DNA of 64,000 bases. It comes from Bradyrhizobium diversitatis (lineage in GTDB: Bacteria; Pseudomonadota; Alphaproteobacteria; Rhizobiales; Xanthobacteraceae). Where the stretch lies: NCBI RefSeq assembly GCF_016031635.1, contig NZ_JACEGD010000040.1, positions 124,001 through 188,000 of the forward strand. Direction: 5' to 3'. The position numbers and the translations under genes are program-made. The notes beneath the pieces are model-generated. The model was not told where the DNA came from. It was given only the letters and a program-made list of their open reading frames with translations, and ran no database searches. Below are positions 32,165 through 40,163 of the stretch, one piece after another. How positions within the stretch are numbered: position 1 is the first letter of the stretch; the number at the start of each line of letters is the position of its first letter.

Positions 32165-34846
32165 GTGCTGCAAAAACTCTCCACTTACCGACAGAAGCGG
32201 GATTTCGAAAAGACGCCCGAACCATCGGGCAAGAGCGCCGTGGCGCCGTCGAAGCGGCGGCGCTTCGTCATCCAGAAGCACGACGCCAGCCGCCTGCACT
32301 ACGATCTGCGACTCGAATTCGACGGCGTATTCAAGTCCTGGGCGGTGACGAAGGGACCCTCGCTCGATCCGCACGACAAGCGGCTGGCAGTCGAGGTGGA
32401 AGACCATCCGCTCGACTATGGCGATTTCGAAGGCACGATTCCGGAAGGGCAGTACGGCGGCGGCACGGTGATGCTGTGGGACCGCGGCACCTGGGAATCG
32501 GACGATCCGGAAGCCGGCTTCAAGAAGGGCGATCTGAAGTTCACCCTGCACGGCGAGAAGCTGCATGGCAGCTGGGTCCTGGTGCGCATGCGCAACCGCG
32601 GCGGCGAGAAGCGGACCAACTGGCTCCTGATCAAGCATCGTGACGATTATGTCCGCGAAGGCGCGGACAACGACATTCTCGAGCAGGACAGGTCCGTCGC
32701 CTCCGGCCGCGCGATGGAGCAGATCGCCGACGGCAAGGGCCGCGCGCCAAGGCCGTTCATGCTGGCGAAGGGCACGAAGGGCAGGGCCGATGCAGTCTGG
32801 CAGTCCAACCGTGTCGAGGAGACGAAAGGGCGCACGGTGAAGCCGGCGCCGCGCACCGCGCTGAAGCGCGGCAAGGCGGCGAAGAAGAGGGCCACGACGG
32901 CGACCAACGCGAAGAAGGTCTCGGAGATGCCGGACTTCGTCGCGCCGCAGCTCTGCACGCTGGTCGAGCGGCCGCCGGCCGGCGAGGGCTGGTGCCATGA
33001 GATCAAGTTCGACGGCTACCGCGTGCAGCTCCGGGTCGAGGACGGCGAGGCGACGCTGAAGACGCGCAAGGGCCTGGACTGGACCGACAAGTTCGCTTCG
33101 ATCGCGAAGGAGGCGACCTCGCTGCCGGACGTCGTGATCGACGGCGAGATCGTCGCGCTCGATCACAACGGCGCGCCGAATTTCTCCTCGCTCCAGGCAG
33201 CACTGTCGGACGGCAAGACCGACGACCTCATTTTCTTTGCCTTCGATCTCCTCTTCGCGGAGAATCGGGACTACCGCCGGCTCCCACTCGGGGAGCGCAA
33301 GGCGCAGCTCAAGGAGCTATTGGAGGCACGCAAGCGCAAGTCGGCGCAGATCCGCTATGTCGAGCATTTCGAGAGCGGCGGCGATGCCGTGCTGCAATCG
33401 GCCTGCAAGCTCGAGCTGGAAGGCGTGGTGTCGAAGAAGCTGGACGCGCCCTATCGATCCGGCCGCACCGAGAGCTGGACCAAGGCCAAATGCCGCGCCG
33501 GCCATGAGGTCGTGATCGGCGGCTACAAGACCACGAGCGGCAAGTTCCGCTCGCTGATGGCGGGCGTGCAGCGCGGTGATCATCTCGCCTTTGTCGGCAT
33601 GGTCGGCACCGGCTTCGGCGCGGACAAGGTCAAGCGCATCATGCCTGCGCTGAAAGCCATGGCGGCCAAGGACAGCCCCTTCGGCGGCAAGAATGCGCCG
33701 AAGAAGACCCGCGAGGTGCACTGGCTGAAGCCGGAGCTCGTCGCCGAGATCGAGTTCGCCGGCTTCACCGCCGACGGCAACATTCGCCAGGCGGCGTTCA
33801 AGGGACTGCGGCAGGACAAGCCTGCTGAGGAGGTCGAGGCGGAGACGCCCGTCGATACCGAGCTCGCCGAGCCCTCCGCCAGGAAGGCGGCGCGCACGAA
33901 GACGGGGCGGCAGTCGAAGCAGACCGCTCAAAACGCCGAGATCATGGGTGTCGTCATCTCCAAGCCGGACAAGGAGCTCTGGCCCGACGACGGCGACGGC
34001 GGCGTCGTCACAAAGCTGGACCTTGCCCGATATCTCGAAGCCGTCGGCGAATGGATGATCGTGCACCTCAAGGGCCGGCCGTGTTCACTGATCCGCGCGC
34101 CTGATGGTATCAAGGGCGAATGCTTCTTCCAGCGCCATGCGATGCAGGGGACGTCGAACCTTCTGGAGCTCGCAAGAGTTTCCGGCGACCGCAAGCCCTA
34201 TCTCCAGATCGATCGCGTCGAGGGACTCGCCGCCGTGGCGCAGATCGGCGGCGTCGAACTGCATCCCTGGAATTGCGCGCCTTATGCCTATGACACGCCG
34301 GGCCGGCTGGTGTTCGATCTCGATCCCGCGCCCGACGTCGACTTCGCCGACGTCGTCGAGGCGGCCAAGGAGATGCGGCAGCGCCTTTCCGACATCGGCA
34401 TGGACAGCTTCTGCAAGACCACGGGCGGCAAGGGCCTGCACGTCGTGGTGCCGCTGCTCCATGGTGCGCGCGACAAGGTGAGCTGGAAGGAGGCCAAGGC
34501 CTTCGCACAAGGCGTCTGTCAGTGGATGGCCGACGACGATCCCGAACGCTACCTGATCAACATGTCGAAGAAGCTGCGCAAGGGAAAGATCTTCCTGGAT
34601 TATCTGCGCAACGACCGCATGTCGACGGCGGTGGCCCCGTTGTCGCCCCGGGCGCGCGCCGGGGCCACGGTATCGATGCCGCTGACCTGGGCGCAGGTGA
34701 AGAGCGATCTCGATCCCAAGCGCTACACGCTGCGCACCGTGCCGGGCCTGTTGCCGCGGTCGAAGGCGTGGGAGGACTATGACGATGCCGCCGCTTCGAT
34801 CAAGGCGGCGATGAAGAAGCTGGCGGCGAAAAGTAGGGTGGGTTAG
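32165..34846 (+). CDS. ligD: Multifunctional ATP-dependent DNA ligase LigD
   Basis: An 893-residue GTG-started NHEJ ligase with three domains: N-terminal 3'-phosphoesterase (about 30-185: FVIQKHDASRLHYDLRLEF, IPEGQYGGGTVMLWDRGTW), ATP-dependent ligase (about 255-570) with the AMP-accepting Lys281 in EIKFDGYR, and C-terminal polymerase/primase (about 597-885) with metal ligands Asp718 and Asp720 in VFDLDPAP and TTGGKGLHVVVPL. The PE-LIG-POL order is as in Pseudomonas LigD. With Ku it joins broken ends. Its final residues (SRVG) are encoded by the beginning of an intergenic repeat. Confidence 0.96.
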   Translation: MLQKLSTYRQKRDFEKTPEPSGKSAVAPSKRRRFVIQKHDASRLHYDLRLEFDGVFKSWAVTKGPSLDPHDKRLAVEVEDHPLDYGDFEGTIPEGQYGGGTVMLWDRGTWESDDPEAGFKKGDLKFTLHGEKLHGSWVLVRMRNRGGEKRTNWLLIKHRDDYVREGADNDILEQDRSVASGRAMEQIADGKGRAPRPFMLAKGTKGRADAVWQSNRVEETKGRTVKPAPRTALKRGKAAKKRATTATNAKKVSEMPDFVAPQLCTLVERPPAGEGWCHEIKFDGYRVQLRVEDGEATLKTRKGLDWTDKFASIAKEATSLPDVVIDGEIVALDHNGAPNFSSLQAALSDGKTDDLIFFAFDLLFAENRDYRRLPLGERKAQLKELLEARKRKSAQIRYVEHFESGGDAVLQSACKLELEGVVSKKLDAPYRSGRTESWTKAKCRAGHEVVIGGYKTTSGKFRSLMAGVQRGDHLAFVGMVGTGFGADKVKRIMPALKAMAAKDSPFGGKNAPKKTREVHWLKPELVAEIEFAGFTADGNIRQAAFKGLRQDKPAEEVEAETPVDTELAEPSARKAARTKTGRQSKQTAQNAEIMGVVISKPDKELWPDDGDGGVVTKLDLARYLEAVGEWMIVHLKGRPCSLIRAPDGIKGECFFQRHAMQGTSNLLELARVSGDRKPYLQIDRVEGLAAVAQIGGVELHPWNCAPYAYDTPGRLVFDLDPAPDVDFADVVEAAKEMRQRLSDIGMDSFCKTTGGKGLHVVVPLLHGARDKVSWKEAKAFAQGVCQWMADDDPERYLINMSKKLRKGKIFLDYLRNDRMSTAVAPLSPRARAGATVSMPLTWAQVKSDLDPKRYTLRTVPGLLPRSKAWEDYDDAAASIKAAMKKLAAKSRVG

Positions 34847-34947
34847 CCGCAAGGCGTAACCCACCTCTTTGGTTTCCGCAGAGACAGAAGTGGTGGGTTA
34901 CGCCAAGCAGTCTGCGCTTCGCGCAGTCCGCTCGGTTAACCCACCCT
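34835..34947. repeat. Inverted repeat at the end of ligD
   Basis: GGGTGGGTTA and TAACCCACC flank the sub-hairpin GCCGCAAGGC; a second copy, GGTGGGTTACGCC ... GGTTAACCCACCC, follows with TCTGCGCTTCGCGCAG between. The repeat overlaps the last four ligD codons, so insertion of this element has probably set the present C terminus. Confidence 0.7.
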
Positions 34948-34960
34948 CCGGAGTCCCGTC

Positions 34961-35125
34961 CTAGATCCGTCCCATCAGCAGCAGGATCAGCAGGATGATG
35001 ATGACGAGCCCGAGGCCGCCGCCGCCATAATAGCCGGTGCCGTAGAACGGCCCGCCGCCGATGCCGCTGAAACCGCCAAGCAGGGCGATGATCAGAATGA
35101 TCAGAATGATCGTGCCGATTGACAT
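34961..35125 (-). CDS. DUF3309 small membrane protein
   Basis: A 54-residue protein with two hydrophobic segments, MSIGTIILIILIIALLGGFS and GLGLVIIILLILLLMGRI, joined by a Gly/Tyr-rich loop (GPFYGTGYYGGGG). This is the standard DUF3309 layout. GGAGGA precedes the ATG. A GGAAC-N16-AGTT element about 60 nt upstream suggests general-stress control. Role unknown; likely an inner-membrane stress peptide. Confidence 0.8.
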   Translation of the reverse strand: MSIGTIILIILIIALLGGFSGIGGGPFYGTGYYGGGGLGLVIIILLILLLMGRI

Positions 35126-35186
35126 GCGAGTCTCCTCCAGCCCTCTGTTGCAAGGGTCGTTTGCACCTGTCCCGTCGTGCGGGGGC

Positions 35187-35211
35187 AACTTGCCGCAGGT
35201 TGTAAAGTTCC
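35187..35211 (-). promoter_or_regulatory. Near-consensus EcfG-type promoter of the DUF3309 gene
   Basis: Minus strand GGAAC (35211-35207), 16 nt, AGTT (35190-35187), one base off GGAAC-N16-CGTT, 61 nt before the start codon. Confidence 0.45.
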
Positions 35212-35306
35212 CGCGTTGAAACAAGGCCGGGGGTCCAGCTTGCATGGAACCTTTGCAGGTGCGGCGGGCATGACTATGTGGGAAGAGCCATCACCGGACA
35301 GCAATC

Positions 35307-35624
35307 ATGTCAGCACCGCTTGTCGTTTCAATCCCGCATCGTCTCGGCCGCGAGGAGGCGGTGCGCCGGCTCAAGACGGGGCTTGGCCGCGCCGCGGCAA
35401 GCATTCCGGTGATGGAGGTCGAGGAGGAACGCTGGAGCGGCGACAGCATGAATTTCCGCATCCGCGCGCTCGGGCAGATCGCGACCGGTCAGGTCGACGT
35501 TGCCGACGACCAGGTCAGGGTCGAGGTGATGCTGCCCTGGCTGTTGCAGCGCTTTGCCGAGATGGCGCAGGCGACGATCAGGAAGCGTGGCCAGTTGCTG
35601 CTGACCAAGGACGGCGGCAAGTAG
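35307..35624 (+). CDS. Polyhydroxyalkanoic acid system (PHA granule-associated region) family protein
   Basis: A 105-residue protein. LVVSIPHRLGREEAVRRLKTG, WSGDSMNFRIRALGQIATGQVDVADDQVRVEV and LPWLLQRFAEMAQATIRKRG match the small PHA_gran_rgn family linked to polyhydroxyalkanoate granules. No phasin or synthase gene is nearby, so the link rests on family knowledge. It ends 2 nt before the convergent stop of treY. Confidence 0.8.
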   Translation: MSAPLVVSIPHRLGREEAVRRLKTGLGRAAASIPVMEVEEERWSGDSMNFRIRALGQIATGQVDVADDQVRVEVMLPWLLQRFAEMAQATIRKRGQLLLTKDGGK

Positions 35625-35626
35625 CT

Positions 35627-38413
35627 TCAGCCGCGCAGGCGCTGCCGCATCGGCTTCACCGCGTTCGCTGTCCGCGCTTCGATGACGGCTACGGGAAGAT
35701 CCCGCCAGGCCTGCGCGAGCCGGACTTCGTTCCCCGCAAGGCCCGTCGCGGTATAGCCGCTGATATCGACGGTCGCATCGAAGCCTTCCACCGCGGGCCA
35801 TTCCCGGCCCCCTTGGGTAAACGCTGCGAAATGACGCCCGACGACGACGACCGCGGCCGCGCGGCCATGACGGCGCACAAAGGCGATCACGTGGTCGGCA
35901 TGTGCGCCGCGCACCTCGAGCGGCTGATAATCGCCCCGGGCGAATACGTCGGCGAGTCCATTGCGCAGCTTGAGAAGATGTCGCGTCCAGGCCAGCTTGA
36001 GCTGGCCATCCGGCCAGGACTTGATCAGGCCACTCCAGTCCGGAGCTTGCAGTGAGGTCAGCGCCGCGTGGCGCGCGGCAAAGTCCACTGGACGGCGGTT
36101 GTCGGGGTCGACCAGCGACAAATCCCAGAACTCGGTGCCTTGATAGAAGTCCGGCACGCCCGGCAGTGTGGCCTTGAGCGTGAGCTGGCTCAGCGAGTTC
36201 AGCGTGCCGAGCAGCGCGACGCGGCGAGCCAGCGTCTGCAACGCCTCCAGGAATTCTGCGGACCGGGCGGGGTCGAGGATTTTCCCGACGAAGTCCCGTA
36301 TGCCGCTCTCATAGGCTTCATGCGGGTTGAGCCAGCTCGTCTCCTCCTTGCCCTCGCGCGCGGCCTTGAGCGCATAGGCCTGGATGCGCTCGACGAAAGC
36401 GGCATCGGCCGGCTCCTCGAGCGGCCAGGCGCCGAGCAGGGTCTGGTAGAGCATGTATTCGAACGTCGCCGACGGCGCGCGGAAACTGCCCTGGTGCGTC
36501 AGATGCGGCGCGTTCAACACCTTCCACCGCGCCACCGCGCTGGTCCATTCGCCGGGAATCTCGCTGAGCGCGGCGATGCGCGTGCGCGCATCCTCGCCGC
36601 GCTTGGTGTCGTGCGTGGCGGTCGCGGTCATGCCGTGCGGCCATTCCCTGGCGCGGGCCTGCATGGCCTGGTGGAAGGCGGGAACGGTGAGGCCGCTGCT
36701 CGCGGGATCGCCGCCGACCTCGTTCAGCGCAAGCAGCCGGTGGAACTGATAAAACGCGGTGTCCTCCAGCGACTTCGCCATCATCGGCCCGGTGAATTGC
36801 TGCACCTTGAGCGCGAAGCGGCGCACGCGCGGGGCGCTGTGCGGAGGACGGCCGGGCTTGAGCAGGTCCATGGTGAGGGCATCGCGCAGGAAGTCGAAAA
36901 TGCCTTCGTCAGCGGCAAACCACTCGCCGCGGGCGCGCTCGATGGTGTCCTCGATCAGCTTGCGGTCCGGTGCCGTCGGGCCGCTGTGCGTCAGGTAGGT
37001 GCGATAGACCGGGAAATGCAGCACATAGAGCTCGAGCGCCTGTCGCAGGCTGTCGGCCGAGAAATCCCGTGTCGAGTAATGTCCGTTGGCGATGCGCGCG
37101 AGCAGACGCGACAGCACGGTGAATTCGCTGGCGAGCAGCGTCTCCAGCACCCGCCGCTTGGCATCCTTGACGTAAGGCGCAAGCCGCGGCGGCCGGTTGC
37201 TGATCTGCCGCCAGGTCTCGTCCAGCGCTTCGAGGCCCTTGGGATCGACCAGCACATGGGTGATGACGTTCATCCATTCATAGCCCGTGGTGCCCTGGAC
37301 GCCGGCGAACTTCTGCAGGCGCTCGCGCTCGCACAGGATCTTTTCGATCACGGTATAGAACGGCTTCGTGTTGCCCTGGGCGTCGCGCACCAAGCGGCGC
37401 AATCGCTGGCAATATTGTGCGGGGTCACGCAGGCCGTCGATGTGATCGAGCCGGATTCCCTGTAATTTGCCGTCGGCGATGAGCTGCTTCACCAGCCGGT
37501 GCGTGGCGGCAAATGTGCTCGCGTCCTCGACGCGCAGTCCGGCGAGCCCGTTGACGTCGAAGAAACGGCGATAGTTGATGTCGCTGGAGGCAAGCCGCCA
37601 GTGCCCGAGCTTGTAGTGCTGGCGCTCCAGCAGATGATGCAGCGTCAGCGTCTGCGCCGGGCGGTCCTTGCCGGCACGATAGGCGGCGAGACCGCGACCG
37701 ATGATGTCGGCGGCGCCCGCGATCTCCTTGAGCTCGGCCTTGAAGCCGGGAGCTTCCTTGCGATTGGGACGGCGCAGCCCCGTGTAGCGGGTCGCGAGTG
37801 ACAGCAGGTGCTTGCCGGCCGCCGTTTCCGCCGCGTCCGCCTCCTTGACGATCACGCGCAGAATTTCGCCATAGCGCTCCGGTGCGATCGGCAGGCGATG
37901 CTCGAAATACCAGGCGGAGAAACTTCCCTCGTCGGGATCGTAGCGCAGCTCGATGTCGCCGCGCTCCAGCGCCTCGCCGTAGGACGAGCCGAGGATCGGC
38001 AGCAGCACGCCGCCGCGGGCGCGAAAGGCCAGTTGATCCCAGTCGATGTCGAAGGAGGCGGCGTGCGGCGAGGCCTGGCCCCATTCCAGCACGTCGAGCC
38101 ACCAGGGGTTGTCGGCGAAATGCACGCCGACATGGTTGGGCACGAAATCGATGATGAGTCCGAGATCGTGCGCCTCGAGCGCCTCGCTCAGTCGTGCGAA
38201 GCCGGCCTCGCCACCGAGCTCGGGATTGAACTGGCTGTGATCGACGGTGTCATAGCCATGGGTCGAGCCCTTGCGCGCCTTCATCACCGGCGAAGCATAG
38301 AGGTGCGTGATCCCCAGCGCCTTGAGATAGGGGACGACCGCGGCGGCCTTGTCGAAGTCGAAATCCGCGGTGAGCTGAAGCCGGTAGGTTGCGAGCGGAA
38401 TGGCAGGAGGCAT
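35627..38413 (-). CDS. treY: Malto-oligosyltrehalose synthase
   Basis: A 928-residue GH13 enzyme of TreY type: start PLATYRLQLTADFDFDKAAAVVPYLKALG, catalytic Asp in GIRLDHIDGL, acid/base Glu in TVIEKIL and the third acid in ATATHDTKRGEDAR. The C terminus has LNSLSQLTLKATLPGVPDFYQGTE. It converts the reducing-end glucose pair of a malto-oligosaccharide to a trehalosyl unit. It begins 1 nt after treZ ends, last gene of the glgE-treS-glgB-glgX-treZ-treY operon, with its Shine-Dalgarno inside treZ. Confidence 0.96.
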   Translation of the reverse strand: MPPAIPLATYRLQLTADFDFDKAAAVVPYLKALGITHLYASPVMKARKGSTHGYDTVDHSQFNPELGGEAGFARLSEALEAHDLGLIIDFVPNHVGVHFADNPWWLDVLEWGQASPHAASFDIDWDQLAFRARGGVLLPILGSSYGEALERGDIELRYDPDEGSFSAWYFEHRLPIAPERYGEILRVIVKEADAAETAAGKHLLSLATRYTGLRRPNRKEAPGFKAELKEIAGAADIIGRGLAAYRAGKDRPAQTLTLHHLLERQHYKLGHWRLASSDINYRRFFDVNGLAGLRVEDASTFAATHRLVKQLIADGKLQGIRLDHIDGLRDPAQYCQRLRRLVRDAQGNTKPFYTVIEKILCERERLQKFAGVQGTTGYEWMNVITHVLVDPKGLEALDETWRQISNRPPRLAPYVKDAKRRVLETLLASEFTVLSRLLARIANGHYSTRDFSADSLRQALELYVLHFPVYRTYLTHSGPTAPDRKLIEDTIERARGEWFAADEGIFDFLRDALTMDLLKPGRPPHSAPRVRRFALKVQQFTGPMMAKSLEDTAFYQFHRLLALNEVGGDPASSGLTVPAFHQAMQARAREWPHGMTATATHDTKRGEDARTRIAALSEIPGEWTSAVARWKVLNAPHLTHQGSFRAPSATFEYMLYQTLLGAWPLEEPADAAFVERIQAYALKAAREGKEETSWLNPHEAYESGIRDFVGKILDPARSAEFLEALQTLARRVALLGTLNSLSQLTLKATLPGVPDFYQGTEFWDLSLVDPDNRRPVDFAARHAALTSLQAPDWSGLIKSWPDGQLKLAWTRHLLKLRNGLADVFARGDYQPLEVRGAHADHVIAFVRRHGRAAAVVVVGRHFAAFTQGGREWPAVEGFDATVDISGYTATGLAGNEVRLAQAWRDLPVAVIEARTANAVKPMRQRLRG

Positions 38414-38414
38414 C

Positions 38415-40163
38415 TCAACCTCCGAGACGCCAGACCACCGACCAGGGCGGGAGCCGCTCGCTGGCGCCGCCCCAGATCGGCGTGCCCGCGCTGAGGATTG
38501 AGGTGATCTCGCAATCCGACAGATTGGCGACGAGGCGCAACGTCGTGCCGTCGCCCATGCGCCAATGTGCGGTGACGAGGCCGTTGTCGGCCGCCTCGGC
38601 GTCGCCGAAGCTTGCGCCCTTGAGCCGGGGCACGATCTCCTTGCGACGCAGCGCGAGCAGGTCTTTCACCAGCGCGAGCCGCGCGTCCTGTTGCGGCGTG
38701 CGGCGGGTCCAGTCGAGCACGGCGGATTGCAGGGTTGCCGGATCGAGCGGGTCGGGCACTTCGTCGCCGTATTTCTCGTAAGCCCAGGCATATTCCTGCT
38801 TGCGACCCTTGCGCACGGCCTCGGCGAGTCCGCCGTGGAAATCGCAGAAGAACGGGAAGGGGACTGTCGAGCCCCATTCCTCACCCTGAAACAACATCGG
38901 CACCATCGGCGCGAGCAGCGTCACCGCGAGCGCGGCCTCGATCTGCTTTGGCGATGCCAGGCTTTCCAGCCGCTCGCCCAGCGGGCGGTTGCCGATCTGG
39001 TCGTGGTTCTGCAGGAAATTGACGAAGGCCGCCGGCGGCAGCTGGCCGCTCGGCTCGCCGCGCGGCTTCTTGCCCCAGAATTCCGAGATCTCGCCCTGAT
39101 AGACGAAGCCCGAGGCGAGCGCGCGGGCGAGGTCCATGCGCGGCGTCTGGTAGTCGGCGTAGTAACCGGCGAGCTCGCCGGTCAGCATCACATGCCAGAC
39201 GTGATGATAGTCGTCGTTCCACTGGCCGCGATACTTGCCGTTCGGCGGGTCCTGCGCGGCGTCGAGCAGGCTGGCGCGATTGTCGCCGTTCTCCAGTACG
39301 AGATGGATGTGGCGTCCCGTGGCCTTGGCGAGCTCGCCGGCGGCGACGCTGAGGTCTTGCAGCATGGACTGCTCGCCCGGGACAGCCATGATGTGGTTGG
39401 CGGCATCCAGCCTGAGGCCGTCGAAGCGGTAGTCGCCGAGCCAGGACAGCGCGTTCTCGACGGCGAAGGCTCGCGCCTGTGGCACGCGATAATCGATCGC
39501 GCTGCCCCACGGCGTGTGCGCGTCGGTGAAGAAGGTCGGTGCGTAGCGGCCGAGGTAGTTTCCTTCCGGGCCGAAATGATTGTAGACCACGTCGAGAAAC
39601 ACCATCAGCCCGCGCAGATGCGCCTCGTCGATCAGCGTCTTCAGGTCTTCGGGCCGGCCATAGGCGCTGTCGGGAGCATACCACAGCACGCCGTCATAGC
39701 CCCAGCCGCGGCGGCCCGCGAAATCGGCCAGCGGCATCAATTCGAGCGTGGTGATGCCGGTCGCCGCGAGATGATCGAGCTTGTCGATCATGGCGCGGTA
39801 GGTGCCTTCCTGTGTGAAGGTGCCGACATGAGTCTCGATCAGCACCGTCTCTTCCCAGGGACGGCCGCGCCATTCGCGCGCGCGCCATACGAAGGCGTCG
39901 TGATCGATCACCTCGCTCGGGCCGAATACGTCCTCGGGCTGGAAGGCCGAAGCTGGATCCGGCACGTCGATCTCGTCGTCGATCCTGAACTTGTAGGGAC
40001 TGCCGGCCGAGAGGCCGGCAATCTCGGCGACGTACCAGCCATCCTGCCGGCGCTGCATCGCGTGCCCGCGGTCGAGCAGGAGGTCGACGCGGCGCGCGGC
40101 GGGCGCCCATAGTCGGAACGACACGCCGTCCTTCGTCGGCCTCGCCCCGAAGGATGGTCTCAT
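38415..40163 (-). CDS. treZ: Malto-oligosyltrehalose trehalohydrolase
   Basis: A 582-residue GH13 enzyme: an N-terminal beta-sandwich (SFRLWAPAARRVDLLL), catalytic Asp in FDGLRLDAANHI, Glu in HLVLENGDN, and NHDQIGNRPLGERL. It releases trehalose from the product of TreY. ATG 40163 overlaps the glgX stop by 4 nt (ATGA); a much longer upstream in-frame extension lies within glgX and is not coding. Confidence 0.95.
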   Translation of the reverse strand: MRPSFGARPTKDGVSFRLWAPAARRVDLLLDRGHAMQRRQDGWYVAEIAGLSAGSPYKFRIDDEIDVPDPASAFQPEDVFGPSEVIDHDAFVWRAREWRGRPWEETVLIETHVGTFTQEGTYRAMIDKLDHLAATGITTLELMPLADFAGRRGWGYDGVLWYAPDSAYGRPEDLKTLIDEAHLRGLMVFLDVVYNHFGPEGNYLGRYAPTFFTDAHTPWGSAIDYRVPQARAFAVENALSWLGDYRFDGLRLDAANHIMAVPGEQSMLQDLSVAAGELAKATGRHIHLVLENGDNRASLLDAAQDPPNGKYRGQWNDDYHHVWHVMLTGELAGYYADYQTPRMDLARALASGFVYQGEISEFWGKKPRGEPSGQLPPAAFVNFLQNHDQIGNRPLGERLESLASPKQIEAALAVTLLAPMVPMLFQGEEWGSTVPFPFFCDFHGGLAEAVRKGRKQEYAWAYEKYGDEVPDPLDPATLQSAVLDWTRRTPQQDARLALVKDLLALRRKEIVPRLKGASFGDAEAADNGLVTAHWRMGDGTTLRLVANLSDCEITSILSAGTPIWGGASERLPPWSVVWRLGG

